Shown one piece after another: positions 24,312 to 32,786 of a DNA stretch of 40,977 nt (positions within the stretch are counted from its first letter, which is position 1; each line of letters opens with the position of its first letter). A program made the position numbers and the translations under genes. Below the pieces are notes generated by a model. It was not told the origin of the DNA. It searched no databases and saw nothing but the letters and a program-made list of their open reading frames with translations. The stretch is from Chloroflexus sp. MS-G (lineage in GTDB: Bacteria; Chloroflexota; Chloroflexia; Chloroflexales; Chloroflexaceae), in assembly GCF_000735195.1 (NCBI RefSeq), contig NZ_JPIM01000030.1, positions 1 to 40,977 on the forward strand, read 5' to 3'.

Positions 24312-25864
24312 AGGCGGCCATAGATAAACGTTAGTTGACGTAATGTGTCGGCTAATTCTGTACTGAGTACCTCAGCCGGACATCGCCAGGCCCAGTTGCC
24401 ACCTAATCGCCCAGGGGTGTTCATGCGTGCTTCGGTACCCAGTCGCAAGACATCCTGGAGTGGGGTAATGGCATACTGCGCAACTGACATGAGGCCCAAC
24501 CGCATTAAATCCCACGCAATATCAACCGTCTGTTCGTCACGACCGAGGTACCTGAGTACGGCAGCCCGTGTGTCTGGATCAAGCGTAGTGAACCAGCCAA
24601 CAGTTGTATCGTTGTCGTGTGTGCCGGTATAGACGACATAATTCGGTGTGTAATTGTGTGGTAGGTAAGGATTGGTCGGGTCATCACCAAAGGCAAACTG
24701 AAGCACCTTCATACCGGGCAGGTTGAATGTCAGGCGTAGCGCTTCAACATCGGGTGTAATCAAGCCAAGGTCTTCGGCGATAATGGGCAGTGCACCTAAT
24801 TCAGCTTGCAAGACGCGAAACAGGTCGGCGCCTGGCCCTGGTACCCAACGTCCTTCAACGGCAGTGGGTGAACTTGCCGGCACTTCCCAGTAAGCTGCAA
24901 AGCCACGAAAATGGTCGAGACGTAAGACATCGTAAAGCGTCAATGATTGACGCATACGCGCTACCCACCATCGATACCCGGTAGCTGCCATGCGATCCCA
25001 TCGATACAGTGGGTTTCCCCAACGCTGGCCGGTAGCGCTGAAATAATCCGGTGGTACACCGGCAACAACAGTGGGCATACCTTGCTCATCGACGAAAAAG
25101 AGATCGCGATTAGCCCAAACATCAGCACTATCATCGGCAACGAAGATGGGGGCATCGCCGATGATCAAAACACCGTGATGATTGGCGTATGCTTTCAGCG
25201 CCTGCCATTGGCGAAAGAAGAGAAACTGAAGATACCGATGGTAGTCAATCGTTGCGGCCAGTTCCTGGCAGGCGAGTTCGAGGGCGGTCGGTCGGCGATC
25301 ACGGAGATCAGGTCGCCAGTTGTGCCAGCTTCCCCCACCCTGAGACTCTTTGATCGCCATAAACATGGCATAGTCGGTGAGCCATTCGCTGTTATCTTCG
25401 CAGAACTGATAGTAATCTTTCTGGAGACGAGAATTGCACCCGCTCTGAAACCGTTCAAAGCTGCGCCAGAGGAGAGCGTATTTCGCAGGAATAAGAGCGC
25501 CGTAGTCAACGTGATCGGTGGGAAGGTTGCCAAGTGCAGACCGCGCTTCCTCAACGGTGAGCAAGCCCTGTTCAATAATATCGTCGATGCTGATCAGTAA
25601 TGGATTACCGGCGAACGCTGAAAAACACTGGTACGGCGAATCGCCGTAGCCGGTTGGACCGAGCGGGAGTACTTGCCAGAGTGATTGTCCTGCTGCGACC
25701 AGAAAATCAACAAACCGATACGCCATTGGTCCCAGGTCGCCGATTCCCCAAGGGCTGGGTAATGATGAAGGATGCAGCAAAATCCCACTTGCCCGTTGCA
25801 GATCAAATGTTTTGGTTTGCGCATGTGCGCTGGAAGTTGTATTCATATGCGATTCAACCCACAT
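24275..25864 (-). CDS. malQ: 4-alpha-glucanotransferase (amylomaltase)
   Basis: 529 residues from the ATG at 25864; an ATG at 25846 is an in-frame alternative, and neither has a strong ribosome binding site. The enzyme transfers alpha-1,4-glucan segments between maltodextrins, in glycogen and maltose metabolism (GH77, cytoplasmic). Typical motifs are [20 protein letters not shown] (24-43), nucleophile Asp317 in LRLDHFRGF, acid Glu364 in AEDLG, and Asp417 in GTHDND. The GH77 barrel is complete. It converges with recF and the 3' ends overlap by 37 bp. A TTGATT-18-TACAAT promoter lies upstream. It is divergent from the BMP transporter operon. Confidence 0.96.
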   Translation of the reverse strand: MWVESHMNTTSSAHAQTKTFDLQRASGILLHPSSLPSPWGIGDLGPMAYRFVDFLVAAGQSLWQVLPLGPTGYGDSPYQCFSAFAGNPLLISIDDIIEQGLLTVEEARSALGNLPTDHVDYGALIPAKYALLWRSFERFQSGCNSRLQKDYYQFCEDNSEWLTDYAMFMAIKESQGGGSWHNWRPDLRDRRPTALELACQELAATIDYHRYLQFLFFRQWQALKAYANHHGVLIIGDAPIFVADDSADVWANRDLFFVDEQGMPTVVAGVPPDYFSATGQRWGNPLYRWDRMAATGYRWWVARMRQSLTLYDVLRLDHFRGFAAYWEVPASSPTAVEGRWVPGPGADLFRVLQAELGALPIIAEDLGLITPDVEALRLTFNLPGMKVLQFAFGDDPTNPYLPHNYTPNYVVYTGTHDNDTTVGWFTTLDPDTRAAVLRYLGRDEQTVDIAWDLMRLGLMSVAQYAITPLQDVLRLGTEARMNTPGRLGGNWAWRCPAEVLSTELADTLRQLTFIYGRLQPGNTRPSSTR

Positions 25865-25908
25865 CTACGGTTTACCGCCAGATGTTCTTGTAACGAGAAC
25901 TAGCCGGT

Positions 25909-25938
25909 ATTGTAGCATATTGTTGTGGTTGCAATCAA
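25909..25938 (-). promoter_or_regulatory. malQ promoter (TTGATT-18-TACAAT)
   Basis: On the minus strand TTGATT (25933-25938) and TACAAT (25909-25914) are 18 bp apart, and TGC precedes the -10. Transcription would begin near 25902. Confidence 0.65.
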
Positions 25939-26176
25939 TTGGTGAACGTTGCAAAGAAGGCGCTATTAGTATTTTCGCGAGCGCGGGCCAGCGGCCCGCG
26001 TTGTGCGGTGCGTGGCTAAGCCATCGTTTGGCGCATCAGCGTACACCTTCTTGCAGGCGGGTGAAAGTAGACGACGTTGTAACGAGAGTCGGTGCGTATC
26101 CTCATACCAGTGCTGTCAGGACGCAGCGGGTATCATACTGCCAAAAAACTTGTGCAGCACCTAGCGAAGGTGCACA
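25939..26176. other. Intergenic region between malQ and the BMP promoter
   Basis: No gene is supported here. It holds the perfect GC hairpin at 25982-26000. The rest shows no recognised RNA or repeat. Confidence 0.4.
25982..26000. other. Perfect GC-rich hairpin
   Basis: CGCGGGCC (25982-25989), loop AGC, GGCCCGCG (25993-26000) is a perfect 8-bp stem. It lies between two divergent promoters. No T-run follows on either strand, so it is not a clear terminator; a DNA cruciform or protein site is possible. Confidence 0.45.
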
Positions 26177-26205
26177 TTGACAGTCAAGCTGCTCTCGGAT
26201 ATACT
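26177..26205 (+). promoter_or_regulatory. BMP transporter promoter (TTGACA-17-TATACT)
   Basis: TTGACA (26177-26182) is a perfect -35 and TATACT (26200-26205) matches the -10 at 5 of 6, with a 17-bp spacer. Transcription would begin near 26212, leaving a leader of about 176 nt before the start codon at 26388. Confidence 0.85.
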
Positions 26206-26211
26206 CGCTCT

Positions 26212-26387
26212 GTAATCGGGCGCTCCACGATAGCGCCCTGATTGGCGATGATGCCATCAGGGAATCCTCCCCGTCAGAGGTGTTAATCTGCGCAAAACCA
26301 TCCCGGCGCAGCAGTGACTTGTTCATTTGTTGCGCCGCTTCATTGTTCGTGTTAGGGGTTTGCAGATGCTCAAAAAGGAGTCGACCG
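26212..26387 (+). promoter_or_regulatory. Structured leader of the BMP transporter mRNA (riboswitch or attenuator candidate)
   Basis: Two pairs of competing hairpins are visible. GGGCGCT/AGCGCCC (26218-26224 and 26232-26238) shares CCC with the longer stem CCCTGA(T)TGGC / GCCATCAGGG (26236-26262). Further on, CTGCGC (26288-26293)/GCGCAG competes with CGGCGCA/TGCGCCG, which brackets 26304-26337. The arrangement is typical of switching leaders, but no known riboswitch consensus was recognised. Confidence 0.45.
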
Positions 26388-27632
26388 ATGAATGTCCGTC
26401 TTGCTCGCTGGTCATTGCTGGTTCTTACGCTGTTAAGTCTTGTGTTGGCAGCGTGTGGCTCACAGCCAACCACCGGCTCAACCCCTGTACCAACCGCCGT
26501 CTCAACCGAACCAACGACACCATCTGCCGGTGAAGAGTTTATCTTCGGTATGGTATTGGTTGGGCCGATTAATGATGGTGGCTGGAATCAGGCTCACTAC
26601 GAGGCAGCCCAGTACGTGGTTGAGAAGGTACCAGGGGTCAAATTCATTTACATCGATAAGGTGAATCCGGCAGATCGTCCTAATGTAAAAGTCGAGCAGG
26701 CCATCGAAGAGTTGATCGGCCAGGGTGCTCGCCTGATTATCACCAATTCGGCAGAGTTTGCCGATGGAACAAATGTTGCTGCTGCGGCACACCCCGAGGT
26801 GGCCTTTATCCATGCGTCTGGCGATAAGGTGTTAACTGGCGAGGCGCCGCCGAATGTACGAAATCTCATGGGGCGCATGGAGTACGGTAAGATGATCGCG
26901 GGTTGTGCGGCGGCCTTGACCACTGAAGCCGGCCGTCTGGCCTACCTTGGTCCACTGATCGATCCGGAGACACGCCGATTGGTGAATTCGTCTTATCTTG
27001 GCGCACGGTATTGCTGGGAAACCTATCGTGGTCGTCCGGCTGAAGAGCTGGCATTCAAGGTGACCTGGATCGGCTTCTGGTTCAACATTCCAGGCGTTAC
27101 CCTCGATCCAACCAAGGTTGCAAACGATTTCATTAACGAAGGTTACGATGTTATTCTCTCTGGTATTGATACGACTGAGGCGCTGGTTGAGGCAAATAAA
27201 GCAGCTCAAGCTGGGAAGCGGGTCTTTGCTATACCCTATGACTTCAAAGGGGCCTGTGCGCAGGGTGAAGCGGTTTGTCTCGGTGTGCCCTACTTCAACT
27301 GGGGACCTGATTACAAACGTTTGGTGGAACTGGCCCGTGCCGGTAAATGGGAGCCAGCCTGGGAATGGACAGGGCCGAACTGGAGTAATTTGAATGATCC
27401 TGATACGAGTATGATCGGTTTTGTTAAGGGTCCGGCCCTCAGTGCGGAAAACGCAGCGAAGCTCGATGAGTTTATTGCTAAACTGGCCGACGGGAGTCTA
27501 AATCTCTTTACCGGGCCGCTCTACTATCAAGATGGAAGTGTTTTCGTGCCAGAGGGTCAAGTTGCCGATGACAAGACTATCTGGTATACCTCTCAGTTGT
27601 TGGCCGGTATCGAGGGGCAGAGCGCTCCTTAG
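26388..27632 (+). CDS. BMP-family ABC transporter substrate-binding lipoprotein (nucleoside uptake)
   Basis: 414 residues from the ATG at 26388, with AAAAAGGAG 8 nt upstream; upstream in-frame codons to 26280 lack a ribosome binding site. The lipoprotein signal has the lipobox LVLAACG, with Cys near residue 23, then a Pro/Thr linker. The mature domain is of the BMP/PnrA type: GMVLVGPINDGGWNQAHYEA, then ELIGQGARLIITNSAEFADG, GRMEYGKMIAGCAAAL and TKVANDFINEGYDVILSGID. Members bind purine nucleosides or related ligands outside the membrane. It is followed by ATPase and two permeases. A strong terminator right after its stop should give more binding protein than membrane parts. Confidence 0.92.
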   Translation: MNVRLARWSLLVLTLLSLVLAACGSQPTTGSTPVPTAVSTEPTTPSAGEEFIFGMVLVGPINDGGWNQAHYEAAQYVVEKVPGVKFIYIDKVNPADRPNVKVEQAIEELIGQGARLIITNSAEFADGTNVAAAAHPEVAFIHASGDKVLTGEAPPNVRNLMGRMEYGKMIAGCAAALTTEAGRLAYLGPLIDPETRRLVNSSYLGARYCWETYRGRPAEELAFKVTWIGFWFNIPGVTLDPTKVANDFINEGYDVILSGIDTTEALVEANKAAQAGKRVFAIPYDFKGACAQGEAVCLGVPYFNWGPDYKRLVELARAGKWEPAWEWTGPNWSNLNDPDTSMIGFVKGPALSAENAAKLDEFIAKLADGSLNLFTGPLYYQDGSVFVPEGQVADDKTIWYTSQLLAGIEGQSAP

Positions 27633-27644
27633 CATATAATAGAG

Positions 27645-27679
27645 GTTGAGACGGGTCTGCGGTGCCCGTCTCAACTTTT
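27645..27679 (+). terminator. Strong hairpin with short T-run after the BMP gene
   Basis: GTTGAGACGGG (27645-27655) and CCCGTCTCAAC (27665-27675) form a perfect 11-bp stem with a 9-nt loop, followed by TTTT (27676-27679). It lies 12 bp after the BMP stop and 210 bp before the ATPase. Confidence 0.8.
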
Positions 27680-27889
27680 CCGAAGTTCTCATCTACTACG
27701 TTGTGAGAAGCCGTTTAAAAGCGAATAGAAGCGATAGCGCACATACTGATCGGTGCCAGAACCACAAGGGTGAACCCCACTGCATTGCGATAAGGAAGTA
27801 GGGAATCGTCTTCAGACAGGTTCAGCGTTTGGTGTTGTGAACCGGTCGAGCGTATACCCGGCCGTTCACGACGTAAACTCACAAAACCC

Positions 27890-29386
27890 ATGCGGATTGC
27901 GGTTGAACAACTAACAAAGCGATTCGGTACCGTGTGGGCGAATAATCGCCTCACGATAGAGTTTGCTGCCGGGCAGATTCATGGTGTGCTGGGTGAAAAT
28001 GGTGCCGGTAAGAGCACACTCATGAAGGTGTTGTCCGGCTATCTTCGTCCAGACGAAGGACGGATTCTGTTTGACGGTAAACCCTGTCAGTTGCGTGGGC
28101 CGGGTGATGCATTGGCTGCCGGGGTAGGTATGGTGCATCAGGAGCCGCTCGATATTCCTGCCTTTACCGTGCTAGAGAATCTGCTCTGCGCTGCGCCGCC
28201 AGGGGTCTTTCGTTCATGGCGAGCTGCCCAAAGAGCATTAGAGGAATTAGCTGAACGTCTGGGTTTTGCAGTCGATCCGGCAGCCCGACTCGATCAGTTG
28301 ACAATAGGTCAGCGGCAGCAGGTCGAGATTATGCGGTTGCTGTTGTGCGGTGCGCAGGTGCTCATTCTCGATGAGCCAACTACCGGCATTACGGCAGCGC
28401 AAACGCGCGCACTGTTTACCGCATTGCGTCAGATTGCTGCTGAAGGTCGCACTGTCTTGTTTGTGTCACATAAACTGGAAGAAGTTGCTGAACTCTGTCA
28501 TACGGTGACTGTCTTGCGAAATGGTGAGGTGGTACCACCAGGTCAGTTGGTGATGCCTCAACCGCAAGAGTATTTGTTGACATTGATGTTTGGCGATGCC
28601 GGCACAACCCCCCCTGTTTATCGTCCGCTACCATCGATTGATAGTCCACCGGTATGGGAACTGCGTCAGGTGACGGTGCGCAGTGGCACGCTCCATCTGC
28701 TCGATCTCAACCATCGCTTTGCTGCTGGACGCATTATCGGGCTGGCCGGGCTAGATGGAAGTGGTCAGCAAGTCTTATTACGTTTACTGGCCGGTCAATT
28801 AACGCCTGATCGTGGACAGATATTGGTGAATGGTCGTGATCTCAGTGGCGCAGGTGCGATTGCTTTTCGCGAAGCCGGTATTGAGTATTTGCCGGCCGAC
28901 CGGTTGCGTGATGGTCTGATCGGTGCTTTATCACTTGCCGAACACTTTGCATTGCTGCAACGAACAGGAGTGATAGTTGATCGTCGCACTGCTGAAGAGT
29001 TGGCCCGCCAGGCCATTGCCGAGTATCAGATAAAGGCGACTCCGCTGACACCGATTGCGGCGTTATCGGGTGGTAATCAGCAGCGTGCAATGCTGGCCCT
29101 GGTGCCGCCGACCGCACGCGGTATTCTGGCCGAGCAACCAACTCGTGGATTGGATGTTGCGTCTGCGCGTGCTATCTGGAGCCGTTTGCAGGCCCGGCGT
29201 GATGCTGGATGTTGTATTGTATTCGCTTCCCCCGATCTTGATGAGATTATGGAGTACAGTGACGAAGTCATTGTTTGTTTTGCCGGTCGCATTGGCCCGT
29301 CGATTCCGCGAGCGTTATTGTCTGCGGGACGGTTAGCCGAGCTGATCGGCGGAGTTGGCTTCGAGGCCCTGGTGGAGGCGGTATGA
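27890..29386 (+). CDS. Sugar/nucleoside-type ABC transporter ATPase, two fused ABC domains
   Basis: 498 residues, the usual length for the tandem ATPase of BMP-type and ribose-type importers. Domain 1 (about 1-240) has Walker A GENGAGKST, signature LTIGQRQQVEI and Walker B VLILDEPTTG. Domain 2 (about 250-498) has no Lys in its Walker A (GLDGSGQQVLL), signature LSGGNQQRAM and a Walker B region reading GILAEQPTRGLD. The degenerate second site is normal in this family. The ATG at 27890 has no clear ribosome binding site. The permease gene starts inside its stop (ATGA), so they are coupled. Confidence 0.95.
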   Translation: MRIAVEQLTKRFGTVWANNRLTIEFAAGQIHGVLGENGAGKSTLMKVLSGYLRPDEGRILFDGKPCQLRGPGDALAAGVGMVHQEPLDIPAFTVLENLLCAAPPGVFRSWRAAQRALEELAERLGFAVDPAARLDQLTIGQRQQVEIMRLLLCGAQVLILDEPTTGITAAQTRALFTALRQIAAEGRTVLFVSHKLEEVAELCHTVTVLRNGEVVPPGQLVMPQPQEYLLTLMFGDAGTTPPVYRPLPSIDSPPVWELRQVTVRSGTLHLLDLNHRFAAGRIIGLAGLDGSGQQVLLRLLAGQLTPDRGQILVNGRDLSGAGAIAFREAGIEYLPADRLRDGLIGALSLAEHFALLQRTGVIVDRRTAEELARQAIAEYQIKATPLTPIAALSGGNQQRAMLALVPPTARGILAEQPTRGLDVASARAIWSRLQARRDAGCCIVFASPDLDEIMEYSDEVIVCFAGRIGPSIPRALLSAGRLAELIGGVGFEALVEAV

Positions 29387-30387
29387 AGCGGGTTGCGGTA
29401 CTGATTCAACCACTGCTGGCACTGGTTGCAGCCTTTGTGCTAACGACACTGGCTTTGCTGAGTACCGGTGTCTCGCCGCTTGAAGCATACCGATTGATCA
29501 TCTTTGGCGCGTTTAGTACACCGGTTCGTCTGAGCGATATGATCATGCTGGCAGCACCTTTGCTCCTCTGTGCAGTTGGCCTCAGTATTACCTTTACCGG
29601 TGGGCTTTATAATCTTGGGGTTGAGGGACAGATGATTATCGGGGCGATTGCTGCAATGGTGCCGCTCCGTCTGTGGCCCGATTGGCCGCCGCTTCTCCTC
29701 TGGCTGATGGCTGCGTTGAGTGGAGCCGTCGGTGGAGCGCTCTGGGCACTCTTGATCGGTGTCTTGCGGCGCTACGCCGGCGTGAGCGAAATTTTTGCCG
29801 GCCTGGGCATGAATTTTCTTGCCGGCGGATTAGCTCTCTATATGGTGCTCGGCCCCTGGCGACGTCAGACCTCGGCTTCGTTATCAGGAACCGATCTGCT
29901 TCCCCGCGAACTCTGGTTGCCAACCATTGACCGTCTACGGCTGGCGCCGGCCGCACCGGTGATCGCTGTGCTGGCACTGGCTATCGTTTGGTGGGCATTA
30001 ACTCAGACCCGCTGGGGGCTAGAGGTGCGGGCAGTGGGGCTGAATCCGGCAGCTTCCGAACGGCTGGGTATAGCTACTGCACGACGTATGGCCGAGACCC
30101 TGGCTGCCTGTGGAGCATTGGCCGGAATTGCCGGTATGTTGCAGGTGGTCGCTGTCCATCATGCCTTAATTCCTAATATTTCAAGCGGGATCGGGTTACT
30201 GGGTTTGTTGGTAGCACTCCTGTCACGTGCTGATCCACGCTGGCTGTTGCCGATTGTGGTTGCGTTTGCCGCTTTTACCGTAGGCAGTATTCAGCTACCC
30301 TTAACGCTGGGTATTGATAGCGCGATTGCTGGTGTATTGCAGGGCGCGCTGGTGCTGTTCGCGTTGGCAACTCGTGCACGACAGTGA
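29383..30387 (+). CDS. ABC transporter permease 1 (BMP-type nucleoside importer)
   Basis: 334 residues from the ATG at 29383, which overlaps the ATPase stop and follows GGTGGAGG. About nine hydrophobic segments are visible (for example residues 8-28, 40-75, 80-140, 185-205, 240-330). The motif TFTGGLYNLGVEGQMIIGAI is typical of this permease family. It forms the membrane channel with the second permease. Confidence 0.94.
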   Translation: MKRVAVLIQPLLALVAAFVLTTLALLSTGVSPLEAYRLIIFGAFSTPVRLSDMIMLAAPLLLCAVGLSITFTGGLYNLGVEGQMIIGAIAAMVPLRLWPDWPPLLLWLMAALSGAVGGALWALLIGVLRRYAGVSEIFAGLGMNFLAGGLALYMVLGPWRRQTSASLSGTDLLPRELWLPTIDRLRLAPAAPVIAVLALAIVWWALTQTRWGLEVRAVGLNPAASERLGIATARRMAETLAACGALAGIAGMLQVVAVHHALIPNISSGIGLLGLLVALLSRADPRWLLPIVVAFAAFTVGSIQLPLTLGIDSAIAGVLQGALVLFALATRARQ

Positions 30388-30435
30388 TCTGTCGAGTGTT
30401 CGGTGCCGTTGTAATCCAGGAGTAATGTCCCATCT

Positions 30436-31422
30436 ATGGATCAACTATGGATTGATATTGCTGCGATTTTAGCGGTAGCAGCACCACTGGTGATTGCAGC
30501 GATGGGTGAGACACTCAGTGAGCGGGCTGGCGTGATCAATCTCTCCCTCGACGGCACCATGCTGCTGGCCGCAATGACGGGCTTCGCTGTCGCGCTCAAC
30601 ACTCAAAACCTGATCCTCGGCTTTGCTGCGGCAGCTCTGGTTGGCGCGTTGGTGGCTGCTATTCTGGGGGTGTTCAGTCTGACGCTCGGCCAATCACAAA
30701 CGGCGGTTGGCTTTGTCCTGGCATTACTCTGTACCGATCTCTCTTCGTTTCTCGGTGCACCGTTTGTTCGTCTACCTGGGCCGGCAGTACCCTTCATGCC
30801 TATTCCTGGCCTGGCTGATCTTCCTGTCTTCGGCCAGATCTTATTTCGTCACGATCCAGTGATCTACGCCAGTTTTCTCCTCGTTCCTGCAACTGCATAC
30901 CTGCTCTACGGCACACGATTAGGATTGATCGTGCGGGCATTGGGCGAACGACCGGCAGCAGTGTATGCGCGGGGTATTGATGTTACGCGCTGGCGCTACG
31001 CAATGCTGATCCTTGGCGGGGCATTGGTTGGAATTGCCGGTGCTGCCTTTTCACTCGATCTCAAGCAGGGATGGAGCTATCGTCATACGTTTGGTTCAGG
31101 TTGGATTGTGTTGGCAATCGTTATCTTTGGAGGCTGGCGGCCATTGCGGGTTGCGCTTGGTTGTTATCTCTTCGCAGCACTTGAGATTGTTGCTACTCGC
31201 TCGCAGAGTACTTTACCTGGGATTCCTTCGCAGATAATCCAGGTAGCGCCATTCGTCCTCATGATTCTGGTGTTAGCGCTGGTGAATCTGGCTTCGTCGC
31301 CAACCGTAGCCCGCTGGATCGCAACGCTGCCCTCTGTCTTGCAACGTCCGTTGCTGGTCGTCGTTTATCGGTTGCGGGCAACTGCCCCTGCCGCACTTGG
31401 GCAGCCGTTTGAACGACCGTAA
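30436..31422 (+). CDS. ABC transporter permease 2 (BMP-type nucleoside importer)
   Basis: 328 residues. The sequence begins MDQLWIDIAAILAVAAPLVIAAMGETLSERAGVINLSLDG; in short, the GETxxERxGVxNLxLDG motif of YufQ-like permeases is present. Eight to nine membrane segments follow. It completes the operon, 48 bp after permease 1. The ribosome binding site AGGAG lies 13 nt upstream, somewhat far. Confidence 0.93.
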   Translation: MDQLWIDIAAILAVAAPLVIAAMGETLSERAGVINLSLDGTMLLAAMTGFAVALNTQNLILGFAAAALVGALVAAILGVFSLTLGQSQTAVGFVLALLCTDLSSFLGAPFVRLPGPAVPFMPIPGLADLPVFGQILFRHDPVIYASFLLVPATAYLLYGTRLGLIVRALGERPAAVYARGIDVTRWRYAMLILGGALVGIAGAAFSLDLKQGWSYRHTFGSGWIVLAIVIFGGWRPLRVALGCYLFAALEIVATRSQSTLPGIPSQIIQVAPFVLMILVLALVNLASSPTVARWIATLPSVLQRPLLVVVYRLRATAPAALGQPFERP

Positions 31423-31605
31423 TGTTCTGAATGCGGCTGAACAATCCCTTTCTGCCGTTCCTCTAGCTCGCCTTTTTGTTGAATGGTTCCTTGCACACCA
31501 CGACAACAGGTGTCGCCAGGTGCCGAATCCATCCGGTTGAGAATGTGCTACACTTGCAATCTGAAGCACATAAGTCGGGATCTGTGAATCGCTGAGAGGA
31601 ACGCT

Positions 31606-31905
31606 ATGCGTCTGAGCGAAGATAAAGTCCGTCGAATTGCCGAACGACTCCACGATGAACTGGCCGAACGTGGATTACTGGTCTATCGTGATCAGCCCGG
31701 TCAACGTCCAAGCGATGGACGGGCATTGCGGGTTAAAGCGATCTACGACGCGATTGTAGCCGATCTCAAGATTGAAGAGGAGATCGATGCGGAAGTTGAA
31801 CGTATCCTGTCTACTTACAATCGCGAGCTAAAAGGGATCGAGCGCGATGTTCTGTTCCGCAAACATAAGGAAGAAGTAGCTCGCAAGCGCGGCTATATTT
31901 TGTAA
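31606..31905 (+). CDS. DUF507 family protein
   Basis: 99 residues, a complete small protein of the DUF507 family (starts MRLSEDKVRRIAERLHDEL, ends RKHKEEVARKRGYIL). It is soluble, charged and mostly helical. Function is unknown for the family. The ATG at 31606 has GAGAGGAACGCT upstream. It is separate from the upstream transporter genes by 183 bp and ends 1 bp from the convergent GNAT gene. A TGC-TACACT -10-like element is visible at 31546-31554 but with no good -35. Confidence 0.88.
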   Translation: MRLSEDKVRRIAERLHDELAERGLLVYRDQPGQRPSDGRALRVKAIYDAIVADLKIEEEIDAEVERILSTYNRELKGIERDVLFRKHKEEVARKRGYIL

Positions 31906-31906
31906 T

Positions 31907-32350
31907 TTATCTGATCCAATACACCAACACGTAGTGTGGCCCGGTATGGGGAACGACAAATTCGTCGCCATGCGTCACAAAACCGTAGCTTAGATAGAAA
32001 GGAAGCGCACTCGTGCGCCCGTGACACCAGACCAGGTCACCGCCATATTGTTTTACATAGTGTATTCCGGCATCTAATAATGCCGTCCCGTATCCCTGTC
32101 GTTGAGCATCCGGCAAGACACCCATCCCGCGTAACCGCCACGCTGCACGGGCTGATACACCAGGGCAGGGTTCGGGAGTGAACGAGGCAATACCGGTTAG
32201 TTGTTCGGCGACGAAGGCACCGAGGTGCAGCGCCTGTGGATGATCATCGCCGGGATAAACCAGTTCGGCGATGGTTTGATGGGGGCGCAGGATGCGCTGG
32301 CGGAGAGGGCGCGTTTCGGCTGCACTAATCTGACGAATGCGGAGTTTCAT
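31907..32350 (-). CDS. GNAT-family N-acetyltransferase
   Basis: 147 residues from the ATG at 32350 (MKLRIRQISAAETRPLR), the likely start because the GNAT fold begins there; an upstream in-frame extension to 32422 would run deeper into yqgF. The acetyl-CoA binding motif RQGYGTALLD is present after RGMGVLPDAQ, and the C-terminal LPFYLSYGFVTHGDEF is typical. It transfers an acetyl group to an unknown amine. The start overlaps the end of yqgF by 26 bp, so the two are coupled. It is the last gene of the minus-strand alaS unit. Confidence 0.9.
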   Translation of the reverse strand: MKLRIRQISAAETRPLRQRILRPHQTIAELVYPGDDHPQALHLGAFVAEQLTGIASFTPEPCPGVSARAAWRLRGMGVLPDAQRQGYGTALLDAGIHYVKQYGGDLVWCHGRTSALPFYLSYGFVTHGDEFVVPHTGPHYVLVYWIR

Positions 32351-32786
32351 AAGTCTGGTCGGCATTGGTACGTTGAGCGTCGAGATAATCTTGCAGGATG
32401 ATCGATGCGGCCACCTGATCAATCTGTGCTTTGATCTTCGTCGGTTTCAGACCCAGATTGCGCAGCATCTGCTCGGCGGCGACACTGGTCAGACGCTCGT
32501 CAAACATCTCAACCGGACAGGGTAAGCTGGCGCGCAGGGTGTCAGCGAACCGTCGAACGACTTCCGCCTGTGGGCCATGTTCGCCACGCATCGTCAAAGG
32601 TAGCCCCACGACAACCCGACAGACATTGCGTTCGAGAACCAGCCGGGCAATTTGTGCGATTGCTCGTTCAGGTGGCTGGGCCGCAATGGTCGTTAGTGGT
32701 GCGGCAATGCGGGCTTCTACGCTGCTAATCGCAACACCAATCCGCCGTTCACCGACATCAAGGGCGAGAATTGTTTGTTCATTCAT
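32325..32786 (-). CDS. yqgF: Putative pre-16S rRNA nuclease (YqgF/RuvX)
   Basis: 153 residues from the ATG at 32786, which overlaps the upstream stop by 8 bp. The RNase-H-like fold shows ALDVGERRIGVAIS with Asp10, VVVGLPLTMRGEHG, FDERLTS and the C-terminal acidic DQVAASIILQDYL. The family matures the 5' end of 16S rRNA and resembles Holliday-junction resolvases. Its location near alaS is common among bacteria. A longer open frame up to 32846 lies inside the neighbouring gene and is not needed. Confidence 0.95.
   Translation of the reverse strand: MNEQTILALDVGERRIGVAISSVEARIAAPLTTIAAQPPERAIAQIARLVLERNVCRVVVGLPLTMRGEHGPQAEVVRRFADTLRASLPCPVEMFDERLTSVAAEQMLRNLGLKPTKIKAQIDQVAASIILQDYLDAQRTNADQTYETPHSSD

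Noticed and set aside
24947..25600. Plus-strand open frame of 217 codons inside malQ
   Set aside because: It is antisense to conserved GH77 sequence and lacks a ribosome binding site.
26212..26290. Resemblance of the BMP leader to a TPP riboswitch
   Set aside because: CCCTGATTGGC...ATCAGGGAA is superficially like the TPP helix, but the conserved CTGAGA element and partner helix are missing.
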